From assembly GCA_964457755.1 (NCBI GenBank), contig CAYWGC010000003.1:1-64000 (forward strand): 64,000 nucleotides of DNA, read 5' to 3'. The stretch comes from Tharpella sp964457755 (lineage in GTDB: Bacteria; Desulfobacterota; Anaeroferrophillalia; Anaeroferrophillales; Tharpellaceae). Position 1 is the first letter of the stretch. Each line of letters begins with the position of its first letter. The translations under genes and the position numbers were made by a program. The notes beneath the pieces were generated by a model. It saw nothing but the letters and a program-made list of their open reading frames with translations. It had not been told where the DNA came from and searched no databases. Shown here piece after piece: positions 1 through 7,665 of the stretch.

Positions 1-687
1 CTCCTCTACAATGAGATCTTGAAAAGTATCAGAGAAACTATTGAATTTTCTGATGGTATCCAGAGAAAAGGTCTGGTTTTGGCCGCCCTGATGAAATTCA
101 AACAGCTCTGCAACCACCCGGCTCAATATCTGGGAACAGATATTTTTGCCGAAAAAGAGAGTGGCAAGTTCCAAAGACTGCGCGAAATCTGTGAGATCAT
201 CTATGAGAAAAGAGAACGGGTTCTGATCTTTACCCAATTTAAAGAGATGACCGCACCGCTCTCGCGGTTTCTGGCAACCATCTTCAAACGCGAAGGTCTG
301 ATTCTGCATGGCAGCGTTCCGGTGGGCAAAAGAAAAGAGCTTATTGAAAAATTTCAAGGCCGCGAATATGCCCCCTATTTTGTTTTATCCTTAAAAGCCG
401 GTGGGGTTGGCCTTAACCTGACGGCGGCCAACCATGTAATTCACTTTGACCGCTGGTGGAATCCCGCCGTCGAAAACCAGGCTACAGACCGGGCCTTTCG
501 CATTGGCCAGAAAAAAAATGTCATGGTTCATAAATTCCTGACCAAAGGCACGATCGAAGAGAAGATTGACGCGATGCTGACCCAGAAAGCCCAACTATCG
601 GATGAAGTTATTGCCAAATCGGGCGAAAACTGGATAACTGAGATGAATAATAATGAGTTGCTTGAGTTGTTTACTTTAAAAATATAA
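1..687 (+). CDS. SNF2-family DNA helicase, C-terminal part (5' end outside window)
   Basis: The reading frame is open from base 1, so this is the C-terminal ~228 residues of a larger protein. It holds the second RecA-like lobe of a SNF2/Rad54-type ATPase: a block containing KQLCNHPAQ, then VLIFTQF (motif IV region), a GGVGLNL stretch (motif V), and RAFRIGQ with conserved Arg (motif VI). Family knowledge: ATP-driven translocases on double-stranded DNA that remodel protein-DNA complexes; bacterial members are often HepA/RapA-like or paired with SWIM proteins. The SWIM gene starts 21 bp downstream on the same strand, which supports a helicase-SWIM pair. The N-terminal lobe with Walker A is not visible, so activity cannot be judged. 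Confidence 0.93.
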   Translation, partial: LLYNEILKSIRETIEFSDGIQRKGLVLAALMKFKQLCNHPAQYLGTDIFAEKESGKFQRLREICEIIYEKRERVLIFTQFKEMTAPLSRFLATIFKREGLILHGSVPVGKRKELIEKFQGREYAPYFVLSLKAGGVGLNLTAANHVIHFDRWWNPAVENQATDRAFRIGQKKNVMVHKFLTKGTIEEKIDAMLTQKAQLSDEVIAKSGENWITEMNNNELLELFTLKI

Positions 688-708
688 TTTCTAACAAGCG
701 AGAAAATC

Positions 709-1716
709 ATGAGTGATTGGGGCTATCCACGCTATGTTTCGGTGGCTGAAAAAAAGGCCAAGGCCGAGAAGAAATTAAAGAAACTCCGGAAAAAGATGCC
801 GGACATCAAACCCATTGTCATTGCAGGCCGCACCCTGGCGCAAACCTGGTGGGGCAAGTCTTGGAACAAAAATCTTGAACGCTACGCCGACTACAGCAAT
901 CGTATCGGCCGAGGAAGAAGTTATGTCCGCCACGGAGCCGTCCTTGATCTAAAAATAGATCCGGGAAAAGTATCAGCCCTGGTTCAGGGGTCACGTACTA
1001 AACCCTATGAGGTGGTGATAAACATTAAAGCTATCAGCCCAGCCCCCTGGCAAGTCCTGAAAAAACAGTCTCAAGGACAATTAAAATCATTACAGGATCT
1101 CCTTTCGGGACAATTTCCTAAAACCCTGGCCGAAATCTTTTTTGCTCAAGAGAATGGCTTATTCCCCCGCCCTCATGATATAAGCTTTAACTGCAGCTGC
1201 CCAGACTGGGCCTCGATGTGCAAACATGTAGCGGCCGCCCTTTATGGTATTGGCGCCCGCTTTGACGAAGACCCGGCTCTATTCTTCAAATTGCGCGGGG
1301 CCGACACTTCAGATCTTATCGCCCAGGCCGTAAAAGATCAAACCGATGAATTACTGAAGAAAAGCAAAAAGAAGAGTGCCAAGATTATTGATGATGGCGA
1401 TCTCTCAGATATTTTTGGCATTGAGATGGAGAGCCAGCCAAAGTTCAGCAAAAAGAAAAAGAAGCCCATCAAAGATAAGTCGGCAGCCATAAAACCAGCC
1501 TCAGCAAACAAGCGGGCCCCAAAACCACAGATTAAAGCAAAAACGGCGATCGGCCAGGTTGCTCAATTAATCCTGGCCGAGAAAAGCGGTCTTACGATTG
1601 TGAGCCTGGTTGAAAAAACCGGCTTTACGAAAATCAAACTCTACGGTATCGTGCACAGGTTAAAACAGCAGGAAAAAATCAAGAAAAAGGCCCATGGGGT
1701 TTACATAAAAACCTAA
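709..1716 (+). CDS. SWIM zinc-finger protein
   Basis: 335 aa. A SWIM motif of the form CxCx(n)CxH is visible around residues 162-174 (CSCPDW...MCKH), followed by AAALYGIGARFDEDP, as in bacterial SWIM proteins. After about residue 215 the chain becomes Lys-rich and low-complexity (KKSKKKSAK, SKKKKKP). It ends in a ~55-residue segment resembling a winged helix (IGQVAQLILAEKSGL...VYIKT). SWIM domains are thought to bind DNA or protein; these proteins commonly sit beside SNF2 helicases, as here (21 bp gap). I infer a DNA-binding accessory to the upstream helicase. The start ATG at 709 follows a modest purine-rich stretch. Confidence 0.88.
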   Translation: MSDWGYPRYVSVAEKKAKAEKKLKKLRKKMPDIKPIVIAGRTLAQTWWGKSWNKNLERYADYSNRIGRGRSYVRHGAVLDLKIDPGKVSALVQGSRTKPYEVVINIKAISPAPWQVLKKQSQGQLKSLQDLLSGQFPKTLAEIFFAQENGLFPRPHDISFNCSCPDWASMCKHVAAALYGIGARFDEDPALFFKLRGADTSDLIAQAVKDQTDELLKKSKKKSAKIIDDGDLSDIFGIEMESQPKFSKKKKKPIKDKSAAIKPASANKRAPKPQIKAKTAIGQVAQLILAEKSGLTIVSLVEKTGFTKIKLYGIVHRLKQQEKIKKKAHGVYIKT

Positions 1717-1763
1717 AGTGGCCGTTGCCCACAACCCAAGTTAGAAACTTTTTATTTATAAAC

Positions 1764-1798
1764 CACAGAGAAAATCTGTTTTTTTGCCTTTCTCTGTG
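1764..1798. repeat. cacagagaaa inverted repeat in spacer
   Basis: Ten-base arms cacagagaaa (1764-1773) and tttctctgtg (1789-1798) separated by 15 bases lie between the SWIM and amine-oxidase genes. They are followed by further ctctgtgtt steps. It resembles the longer cacagaca-type inverted repeat at 38146-38218. No T-run follows, so it is not a clear terminator; probably a dispersed intergenic palindrome. Confidence 0.6.
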
Positions 1799-1865
1799 AC
1801 CTCTGTGTTCTCTGTGTTAAAAAATTTTGGTTTTTATGACAGAAATTGAAAAGTAAGGCAAAAAA

Positions 1866-2936
1866 ATGAACCCCGAAAACACTGAAACCATAATTATCGG
1901 CGGCGGCCTCAGCGGCATCTATGCCGCCTCCCTTTTGGCCCAAAGAGATGAATCTTTTATCGTCCTCGAAGCCCGGGAGCGTCTCGGCGGCCGGATTTTA
2001 AGCCCCGAACACCAGGGATTTTTTTCCGACCTCGGCCCCTCCTGGTATTGGCCCGAGATTCACCCGAAAATGGCGCAGCTTATTCAAACTCTGGGGCTCA
2101 AAGGATATCGTCAATTTGAAGAAGGTTACGGCCGTTTTCAACGACCTAACGGTGAAGTCCAGACGGTCAGCGGCTACGCTACGGAACCGCTCTCCTGGCG
2201 TCTTCAAGGCGGCATGATGGCCCTTATCGAAAAACTTTACGAAGAAATCCCGGAAAATGCGCTTCGCTTAAACCACCCGGTCTGCCACATCGAAAAAAAC
2301 GATAACGGCGCCAAGGTCAGCGTCGGCGAGCTCGAGCAGGAACCCTGGGCCCGGTTCAACGCCAAAAAAGTTATTCTCGCCCTGCCGCCAAGGCTGGCCG
2401 CCTCAACCATACTTTTCACCCCGGACCTACCCAACAACCTGACTCAGGCGATGCTTAAAATCAGCACCTGGATGGCGGGCCAGGCCAAATTTACAGCCCT
2501 CTACGAAGAACCTTTCTGGCACCAGGCAAAACTCTCGGGGCAAGCCTTCAGTCAACGCGGGCCCATGGGTGAACTCCACGACGCCTCCAACAATAAACAA
2601 GGCCCTTACGGCCTGACCGGTTTTGTCGGCCTGCCGGCCGCCCAACGCCACCAACAACAACCCCTGATAGATGCAATCTTAGCGCAACTAGCCCTGATCT
2701 ACGGCAAAGCCGCAGCCCAACCGGCAACCCTCTTTTTTACAGATTGGGCCCGCGAACCTTATACCGCCACGAAACTCGACCAACCACCAATGTACGAACA
2801 CCCTCTTTACCACCCCCCGGCCGGACAAACCTCATTCTGGGATGGGGTCATCCATTTTGCTGGCACTGAAACCGCCAACAAAAACGGCGGCTATCTCGAA
2901 GGCGCCCTGGGAGCTGCCAGACGGGCAGTGGAATAA
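1866..2936 (+). CDS. FAD-dependent amine oxidase / NAD(P)-binding flavoprotein
   Basis: 356 aa. The N-terminus carries a dinucleotide-binding Rossmann motif (IIIGGGLSGIYAA, GxGxxG type) followed by VLEARERLGGRI, the typical flavin amine oxidase signature. The C-terminus has the FAD-contacting segment HFAGTET...GGYLEGAL. The length is short for monoamine oxidases (usually 430-520 aa), so the substrate domain is reduced. Expected reaction: oxidation of an amine or related CH-NH/CH-CH substrate with FAD; the substrate is not predictable. A decayed copy of its 3' end lies at 6518-6566, so this gene has been partly duplicated. Confidence 0.85.
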   Translation: MNPENTETIIIGGGLSGIYAASLLAQRDESFIVLEARERLGGRILSPEHQGFFSDLGPSWYWPEIHPKMAQLIQTLGLKGYRQFEEGYGRFQRPNGEVQTVSGYATEPLSWRLQGGMMALIEKLYEEIPENALRLNHPVCHIEKNDNGAKVSVGELEQEPWARFNAKKVILALPPRLAASTILFTPDLPNNLTQAMLKISTWMAGQAKFTALYEEPFWHQAKLSGQAFSQRGPMGELHDASNNKQGPYGLTGFVGLPAAQRHQQQPLIDAILAQLALIYGKAAAQPATLFFTDWAREPYTATKLDQPPMYEHPLYHPPAGQTSFWDGVIHFAGTETANKNGGYLEGALGAARRAVE

Positions 2937-2965
2937 AAACCACAACACCCCCATCAAGATAAAAC

Positions 2966-3016
2966 TTGCAAATCGTAACAATTGTCGATATAAACTAATA
3001 AGAACAACTTATATCG
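2966..3016 (+). promoter_or_regulatory. hipBA promoter with overlapping inverted-repeat operator
   Basis: A -35-like TTGCAA (2966-2971) is 17 bases from a -10-like TATAAA (2989-2994). Inverted arms cgatataa (2986-2993) and ttatatcg (3009-3016) are spaced by 15 bases, so the left arm overlaps the -10. HipB-type antitoxins repress their own operon by binding inverted repeats at the promoter; the position fits, though the arm sequence differs from the E. coli TATCC/GGATA operator. Confidence 0.55.
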
Positions 3017-3031
3017 GCAAAAAAGACGACT

Positions 3032-3382
3032 ATGAATATTTCCACTCTAATGACAGATGATGCGATTCTTAGAGAAGCTGGAAAACGTCTGGCGCAGTAC
3101 CGCATCGCTCACCAATTGACCCAAGCCGATATCGCAGAACAATCTGGTGTCTCCAAACGTACAATTGAACGGATTGAAGCCGGGGCTTCGGCCCAGATGT
3201 CGACGATTATCCGGATTTTACGAGTACTGGATCTTTTGCCGGGTCTCGACCACCTGATCCCCGAGTCCGGCCCCAGACCTATGGATCTCCTGAAACTGAA
3301 AGGAAAAGCACGACAACGCGCTTCGTCAAAGCGCAAACCTGAACGCGGCAACGAAAAATGGACCTGGGGCGACGACGCATGA
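3032..3382 (+). CDS. hipB: HipB-like XRE-family antitoxin/repressor
   Basis: 116 aa. A Cro/CI helix-turn-helix is visible at residues ~16-70 (AQYRIAHQLTQADIAEQSGVSKRTIERIEAG). The C-terminal third is basic (KLKGKARQRASSKRKPERG). Its stop overlaps the hipA start by an ATGA junction, the classic arrangement of a hipBA toxin-antitoxin operon. Role by family: neutralises HipA and autorepresses. No strong ribosome-binding site precedes ATG 3032; ATG 3050 (MTDDAILREAG) is an alternative start. Confidence 0.85.
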   Translation: MNISTLMTDDAILREAGKRLAQYRIAHQLTQADIAEQSGVSKRTIERIEAGASAQMSTIIRILRVLDLLPGLDHLIPESGPRPMDLLKLKGKARQRASSKRKPERGNEKWTWGDDA

Positions 3383-4686
3383 ACACGTTGGCCGAGGTTA
3401 GACTCTGGGGCCGCACGATTGGCGCAGTTTCCCTTGATGATGCTGCGGACATTGCCGCCTTTGAGTATGAGCCGGCCTTTATCGGCAGCGGCATTGAACT
3501 CTCGCCAATCATGATGCCGCTTGCCAACAAAGTCTACACCTTTCCCGAATTATCACAAAAAACTTTTCATGGTCTGCCGGGATTGCTGGCAGATTCACTC
3601 CCGGACAATTTCGGCAACACTCTTATTAACGCTTGGCTCGCCACCCAGGGACGAAGTCCAGAATCCTTTAATGGGGTTGAGCGCCTTTGCTATACCGGCA
3701 GGCGCGGCATGGGCGCGCTGGAGTTTGTCCCGGCAACCGGACCTAAAGTCAGACAGGCCACCCATATTCAAATAGACAAACTGGTTGAACTCGCATCGGA
3801 AATCCTGACCCAACGCAACCATCTGCAAGCTTCTTTTGCTGATAAAAATCGGGAACGGGCTTTAAAAGATATTCTCAAAGTCGGCACCTCGGCCGGCGGG
3901 GCTCGAGCCAAAGCGGTAATCGCCTGGAACCGACTAACCAATGAAGTCCGCTCCGGGCAGCTCCCGGCAGCCCCAGGCTTTGAACACTGGCTCCTTAAAT
4001 TCGACGGTGTCAGCGGCAACCGGGACAAAGAGCTGGAGGATCCCAAGGGTTATGGTCTTATTGAATATGCCTATGCAAAGATGGCAGTTAAGGCTGGCAT
4101 AAACATGAGCGAATGCCGGATTTTCGAGGAAAATGGCCGGCACCACTTTATGACCCGACGTTTTGACCGCCTTGCCGAAGGTGAAAAACTCCATATGCAA
4201 TCACTGGGCGCGCTGGCCCACTACGATTACAATCTCGCCGGCGCCTACGCTTACGAACAGACACTTTTAATCGTCAGAAAGTTCGGCCTGCCCATGCGTG
4301 CGATTGAGGAGATTTTCCGCCGTATGACCTTTAATATAATCGCCCGCAACCAGGACGACCATGTCAAAAATATCGCCTTCTTAATGGATAAAAACGGTAT
4401 CTGGTCGCTCGCTCCCGCCTTTGACATAACTTACAGTTTCAACCCTTACGGCTCTTGGACGGCCAAGCACCAGATGACCATGAACGGCAAACGCGACAAT
4501 TTCACCATGGAGGATTTTAAAGCCTGCGCCAAAACCACCTCGATGAAACGCGGCCGCGCTCAAACCATTGTCAAAGAGGTCAGCGAAACGGTTGCACGCT
4601 GGCCCGACTATGCCGACCAGGTTGGGCTTAACAAAAACTTGCGGGATCAAATTCAGCGCGCTTTGCGAGTCGAAGAATTCAGATGA
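3379..4686 (+). CDS. hipA: HipA-family Ser/Thr kinase toxin
   Basis: 435 aa from ATG 3379, chosen because it forms an ATGA overlap with hipB; ATG 3358 adds seven residues. The HipA N-terminal subdomain is present (LAEVRLWGRTIGAVSL), then a P-loop-like GTSAGGARAKAVI at ~170, WLLKFDG, the catalytic DDHVKN at ~327 and the metal-binding DITYS at ~349. Length matches HipA (about 440 aa). Known HipA toxins phosphorylate aminoacyl-tRNA synthetases such as GltX and cause growth arrest; the target here is unknown. All key kinase motifs are intact. Two decayed copies of this gene's 3' end lie at 6398-6502 and 7574-7626. Confidence 0.92.
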   Translation: MNTLAEVRLWGRTIGAVSLDDAADIAAFEYEPAFIGSGIELSPIMMPLANKVYTFPELSQKTFHGLPGLLADSLPDNFGNTLINAWLATQGRSPESFNGVERLCYTGRRGMGALEFVPATGPKVRQATHIQIDKLVELASEILTQRNHLQASFADKNRERALKDILKVGTSAGGARAKAVIAWNRLTNEVRSGQLPAAPGFEHWLLKFDGVSGNRDKELEDPKGYGLIEYAYAKMAVKAGINMSECRIFEENGRHHFMTRRFDRLAEGEKLHMQSLGALAHYDYNLAGAYAYEQTLLIVRKFGLPMRAIEEIFRRMTFNIIARNQDDHVKNIAFLMDKNGIWSLAPAFDITYSFNPYGSWTAKHQMTMNGKRDNFTMEDFKACAKTTSMKRGRAQTIVKEVSETVARWPDYADQVGLNKNLRDQIQRALRVEEFR

Positions 4687-4830
4687 ATTTTTAATTTTTC
4701 CGAACAATTTCACCTAACAACAGACTTAACACCCTGTTTGATTTCAACCCCCAGATCATAATTGGCGATACTGCGATCTCCGAATAAGAGAAGATTATGA
4801 CCTGAATTATTAAGTGAAGAGGATTACCGG

Positions 4831-6372
4831 ATGAACTTGCCCATTAACATCAACGATCTACTGACCGCTCGCACGGTTGAATGGGAACGGCTGGAATTTA
4901 AAGCTGGCTGGAACCCGGAAAAAATTCTGCGCACCATGTGTGCCTTCGCCAACGATTTCCATAACCTTGGCGGCGGCTACATCATTATTGGGGTTGGCGA
5001 AGAAAATGGTCGTCCTCTCCTGCCACCGACCGGACTTCCTGTCAAGCGACTTGATTCTATCCAGAAGGAAATTGTCGAATTGGGCTACAGAATGGTACCC
5101 TACTATCATCCGATTATAGCCCCTTGTGAAATTGACGGCAAACATCTTCTGATACTCTGGTCCATAGGCGGACAAACCAGACCTTACAAAGCACCGGTAT
5201 CCCTAGCCAAAGGTGAACGTGAATTAGCCTACTACATTCGCAAAGGCTCGGTCACGGTACGGGCTAAAGGTAGAGATGAAACCGAACTCTTTTCCCTGGC
5301 GGCCACCGTCCCATTCGATGACCGCATTAACCAGCAGGCCAAAATTGAGGATCTATCCCGTGAATTGATGCATGAGTATCTGCGCCAGGTCGGCAGTGAT
5401 CTGGCTTTGCAGGCCGCAACTCTTCCCTTGCTTGATTTAGGACGGCAGATGCAAGTGATTGGCGGGATGTTGGAGATGCCATTTCCTCTGAACATAGGCC
5501 TGATGATGTTCAACCCGGAACCATATCACTTTTTCCCGGTCATGCAGATTGATGTGGTCTGGTTCCCCAGAGAGGGACCCGGCGGAAATAAGTTTTCAGA
5601 AAAAATCTTCAAGGGGCCATTACCTCGCATGGTCAGCGATGCCTTGGATTATATCAAACGCAACCTTATCAGTGAAACGGTAATTAAGCACCCAGATCGC
5701 GCCGAATCGACCCGCGTCGAAAATTTCCCCTACAGCGCCATTGAAGAAGCTGTGGTTAATGCCGCATACCATCGAGCTTACGATGTCCGGGAACCGGTAG
5801 AAATCCGCATCATGCATAATGAGCTTGTCGTTCTCAGTTACCCCGGCCCGGATCGTTCGCTACAACTTGAACAATTTCGCACTGGTCAGGTTCAGTCACG
5901 CCGCTACCGTAACCGCCGGATCGGTGAATTTTTAAAGGAACTGAAGTTTACCGAAGGCCGTTCCACCGGTATCCCAAAAATCTTTCAGGCAATGAAGGCC
6001 AACGGTTCACCCCCACCTGAATTTGATTTCGACGAAGATCACAGTTATTTCAAAGTTCGCCTGCCCGTGCACCCGGCAGCTATAGAGGTTGATGATTTGG
6101 TAACCCCGCAAGTAACCCCGCAAGTAACCCCGCAAGTTAAGAAACTGCTGGAATCCTTAACCGGAGAAATGGCAAGAGCCGAAATCACAGAATCCATGGA
6201 CTTAAAAGACAGGATGCATTTCAGCCGTGAATATCTGCAACCAGCCCTTGAAGCCGGGTTGATTGAAATGACCATTCCCAACAAACCCACCAGCCGCATC
6301 CAGAAATATCGTTTAACAGAAAAAGGCCAGACTGTACTTGATGAACTTGCAATAGAAGGAGAACTTAAATGA
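4831..6372 (+). CDS. AlbA_2 (Schlafen-like) domain protein with HATPase-type C-terminal region
   Basis: 513 aa, ATG preceded by gaagagg. The N-terminal AlbA_2 domain runs from ~15 to 150: EWERLEFKAGW, FANDFHNLGGGYIIIGVGEE, then YYIRKGSVTV. A HATPase_c_4-like segment follows at ~295-400 (YSAIEEAVVNAAYHRAY, FTEGRSTGIPKIF). Next come three copies of VTPQ and a winged-helix-like end (MHFSREYLQPALEAGLI...YRLTEKG). This is the COG2865 architecture, usually called a putative DNA-binding or transcriptional regulator; relatives occur in defence islands and mobile regions. It follows hipBA and is itself followed by a hipA 3'-end relic. The function is not established. Confidence 0.85.
   Translation: MNLPININDLLTARTVEWERLEFKAGWNPEKILRTMCAFANDFHNLGGGYIIIGVGEENGRPLLPPTGLPVKRLDSIQKEIVELGYRMVPYYHPIIAPCEIDGKHLLILWSIGGQTRPYKAPVSLAKGERELAYYIRKGSVTVRAKGRDETELFSLAATVPFDDRINQQAKIEDLSRELMHEYLRQVGSDLALQAATLPLLDLGRQMQVIGGMLEMPFPLNIGLMMFNPEPYHFFPVMQIDVVWFPREGPGGNKFSEKIFKGPLPRMVSDALDYIKRNLISETVIKHPDRAESTRVENFPYSAIEEAVVNAAYHRAYDVREPVEIRIMHNELVVLSYPGPDRSLQLEQFRTGQVQSRRYRNRRIGEFLKELKFTEGRSTGIPKIFQAMKANGSPPPEFDFDEDHSYFKVRLPVHPAAIEVDDLVTPQVTPQVTPQVKKLLESLTGEMARAEITESMDLKDRMHFSREYLQPALEAGLIEMTIPNKPTSRIQKYRLTEKGQTVLDELAIEGELK
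6100..6135 (+). repeat. Three tandem 12-bp repeats encoding VTPQ
   Basis: The unit gtaaccccgcaa occurs three times in a row inside the AlbA_2 gene and encodes a VTPQ linker before the winged-helix end. Similar VTPQ-type linkers are known in this family. Slippage at this tract could change linker length in-frame. Confidence 0.85.
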
Positions 6373-6397
6373 GCTCTTTCATAAAACTGAAATTGGA

Positions 6398-6502
6398 GCC
6401 TGCGCCAAAACCGCCTCGATGAAACGTGGACGAGCCCAAACCATTGTCAAAGCGGGATCAGATTCAGACGACTCTGCAAGCTGCAGAATTCAGATAAATT
6501 TT
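6398..6502 (+). pseudogene. Relic of hipA 3' end (copy 1)
   Basis: The stretch from gcctgcgccaaaaccgcctc to cattgtcaaag matches the hipA 3' region (from about 4527) with a few substitutions. It then jumps over ~65 bp and resumes at gggatcagattcag, ending gaattcagataaatttt like the real hipA end (gaattcagatgaattttt). There is no open frame of useful length. It begins 26 bp after the AlbA_2 stop codon. Confidence 0.8.
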
Positions 6503-6517
6503 ATCTTTTCATGATAT

Positions 6518-6566
6518 GGGGCTTATCTTGAAGGCACCCTCCCGAGCCGGCAAACAGGCAATCTAA
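6518..6566 (+). pseudogene. Relic of amine-oxidase 3' end
   Basis: Reading in one frame gives GAYLEGTLPSRQTGNL then a stop, matching the last residues of the flavoprotein at 1866-2936 (GGYLEGALGAARRAVE then stop). At DNA level, cttatcttgaaggcaccct matches ctatctcgaaggcgccct. It lies directly after the hipA relic, so two neighbours of the intact locus reappear here in altered order. Confidence 0.65.
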
Positions 6567-6671
6567 ATGTTCAAAGAGCCGCACCGCAGAATTTACAGTA
6601 AACCGCGTCACGATCATGACCATCAGCCCCGCAGGCCGGACAAGCCTGCCCTGAGGGCGGCAGATTATTGC

Positions 6672-7364
6672 CTACCGGGTGATCTCGGCCCCGACAATCC
6701 CGGTAGGCACGGCAATGATCCCGTAACCCAAAATCATCACCAGAGGAGCCAGGGCTTTACCTAAAGGGGTCTGCGGTGAAATATCGCCATAACCGACCGT
6801 AGTCAGGGTAACAATGGCCCAATAGATACTGGTCGGGATATCGCTGAAGCCATGGGCTTCACCTTCGATACTGTACATGATTGAGCCAATTATAACGACA
6901 ATCGCGAACACGGCCAGAAGAAAGACGCTGATCTTGCGCTGACTGGCCTTAAGAGCACTGATCAAAACACGGGCTTCACTGAGATATTGCGATAATTTGA
7001 GCACGCGAAAAATACGCAAGACCTGGAGTAAACGGATGGTCAATAGAGAATGGCTGCCGGGAACCAGCAGACTAACATAACTGGGCAGAATCGCGAGCAG
7101 GTCAACCACCCTGAAGAAACTGGTGGCGTAGCGGAGCGGCCGCCGCACGCAGAATAACCGAAGCAGGTATTCAAGCGTAAAAAGAATTGTAAAAAACCAC
7201 TCAATCCGGTGCAGCAAGCGACCATAGTTCTGGTGAATTACCGCGACACTGTCGATCACCACCACACTGATGCTGACAACGATACACCAGACCAGGACAA
7301 GATCAAAAGCTTTGCCAGCAGCGGTATCCGCTTCAAAGATGATTTCATGCAGGCGGCCCCGCAA
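6672..7364 (-). CDS. Voltage-gated-type potassium channel (6 TM, ion_trans)
   Basis: 230 aa or slightly longer. The K+ selectivity filter TTVGYGD is intact near residue 192, with a pore helix before it and a final TM ending PTGIVGAE. An S4-like helix with regularly spaced arginines (LTIRLLQVLRIFRVLKL) is present, and six hydrophobic segments can be traced, so this is a Kv-like inner-membrane channel. The protein stops just after S6 with no cytoplasmic ligand-binding domain. No ATG start fits: a TTG at 7364 opens the frame given here, while an AAGGAA-like site (7407-7412 on this strand) suggests translation may begin ~35 bp earlier at a non-ATG codon. hipA relics lie on both sides. Confidence 0.87.
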   Translation of the reverse strand: MRGRLHEIIFEADTAAGKAFDLVLVWCIVVSISVVVIDSVAVIHQNYGRLLHRIEWFFTILFTLEYLLRLFCVRRPLRYATSFFRVVDLLAILPSYVSLLVPGSHSLLTIRLLQVLRIFRVLKLSQYLSEARVLISALKASQRKISVFLLAVFAIVVIIGSIMYSIEGEAHGFSDIPTSIYWAIVTLTTVGYGDISPQTPLGKALAPLVMILGYGIIAVPTGIVGAEITR

Positions 7365-7482
7365 AAGATGCGGATCGACCGAAGGCTTGGTTGCGGATAT
7401 TAAAGATTCCTTTCAAGGTGAAAAAAAGCAGCTGTCGTGACCACACCTGTAAACGCTCAAACAAACAACCTTAAGCTTCCTG

Positions 7483-7561
7483 TTACTGCCATATTTACAG
7501 TAATATTCCAAGATAAATGATACTTACCGTTCCTCCAACCGGAGATCAGCTGCTGATCTCC
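7483..7561. repeat. Two small inverted repeats in the channel/HNH-HIT spacer
   Basis: ttactg (7483-7488) and cagtaa (7498-7503) form one inverted repeat with a 9-base spacer. ggagatcag (7541-7549) and ctgatctcc (7553-7561) form a tight hairpin with a 3-base loop. Both are upstream of the channel gene on its strand, where operators could sit. Neither is followed by a T-run. Nothing else is seen in the 7365-7573 spacer. Confidence 0.45.
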
Positions 7562-7573
7562 TTAAAACCATGT

Positions 7574-7626
7574 CTAACAAAAACCTGCGGGATCAGTTCA
7601 GCGGGCGTTGCAAGTCAAAGAATTCA
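7574..7626 (+). pseudogene. Relic of hipA 3' end (copy 2)
   Basis: The sequence taacaaaaacctgcgggatc and onward to caagtcaaagaattca matches the last ~55 bases of hipA (taacaaaaacttgcgggatc ... gcgagtcgaagaattcag) with scattered substitutions. It covers only the C-terminal codons and is followed by the 3' end of the HNH-HIT gene. Together with copy 1 it flanks the ion-channel gene. Confidence 0.75.
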
Positions 7627-7665
7627 TTAGCAACAAATAGATAAAACCGGGATTCCACAGATATC

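Noticed and set aside
6100..6135. Short direct repeats as a CRISPR array
   Set aside because: Units are contiguous 12-mers without spacers, in frame, and encode a VTPQ linker.
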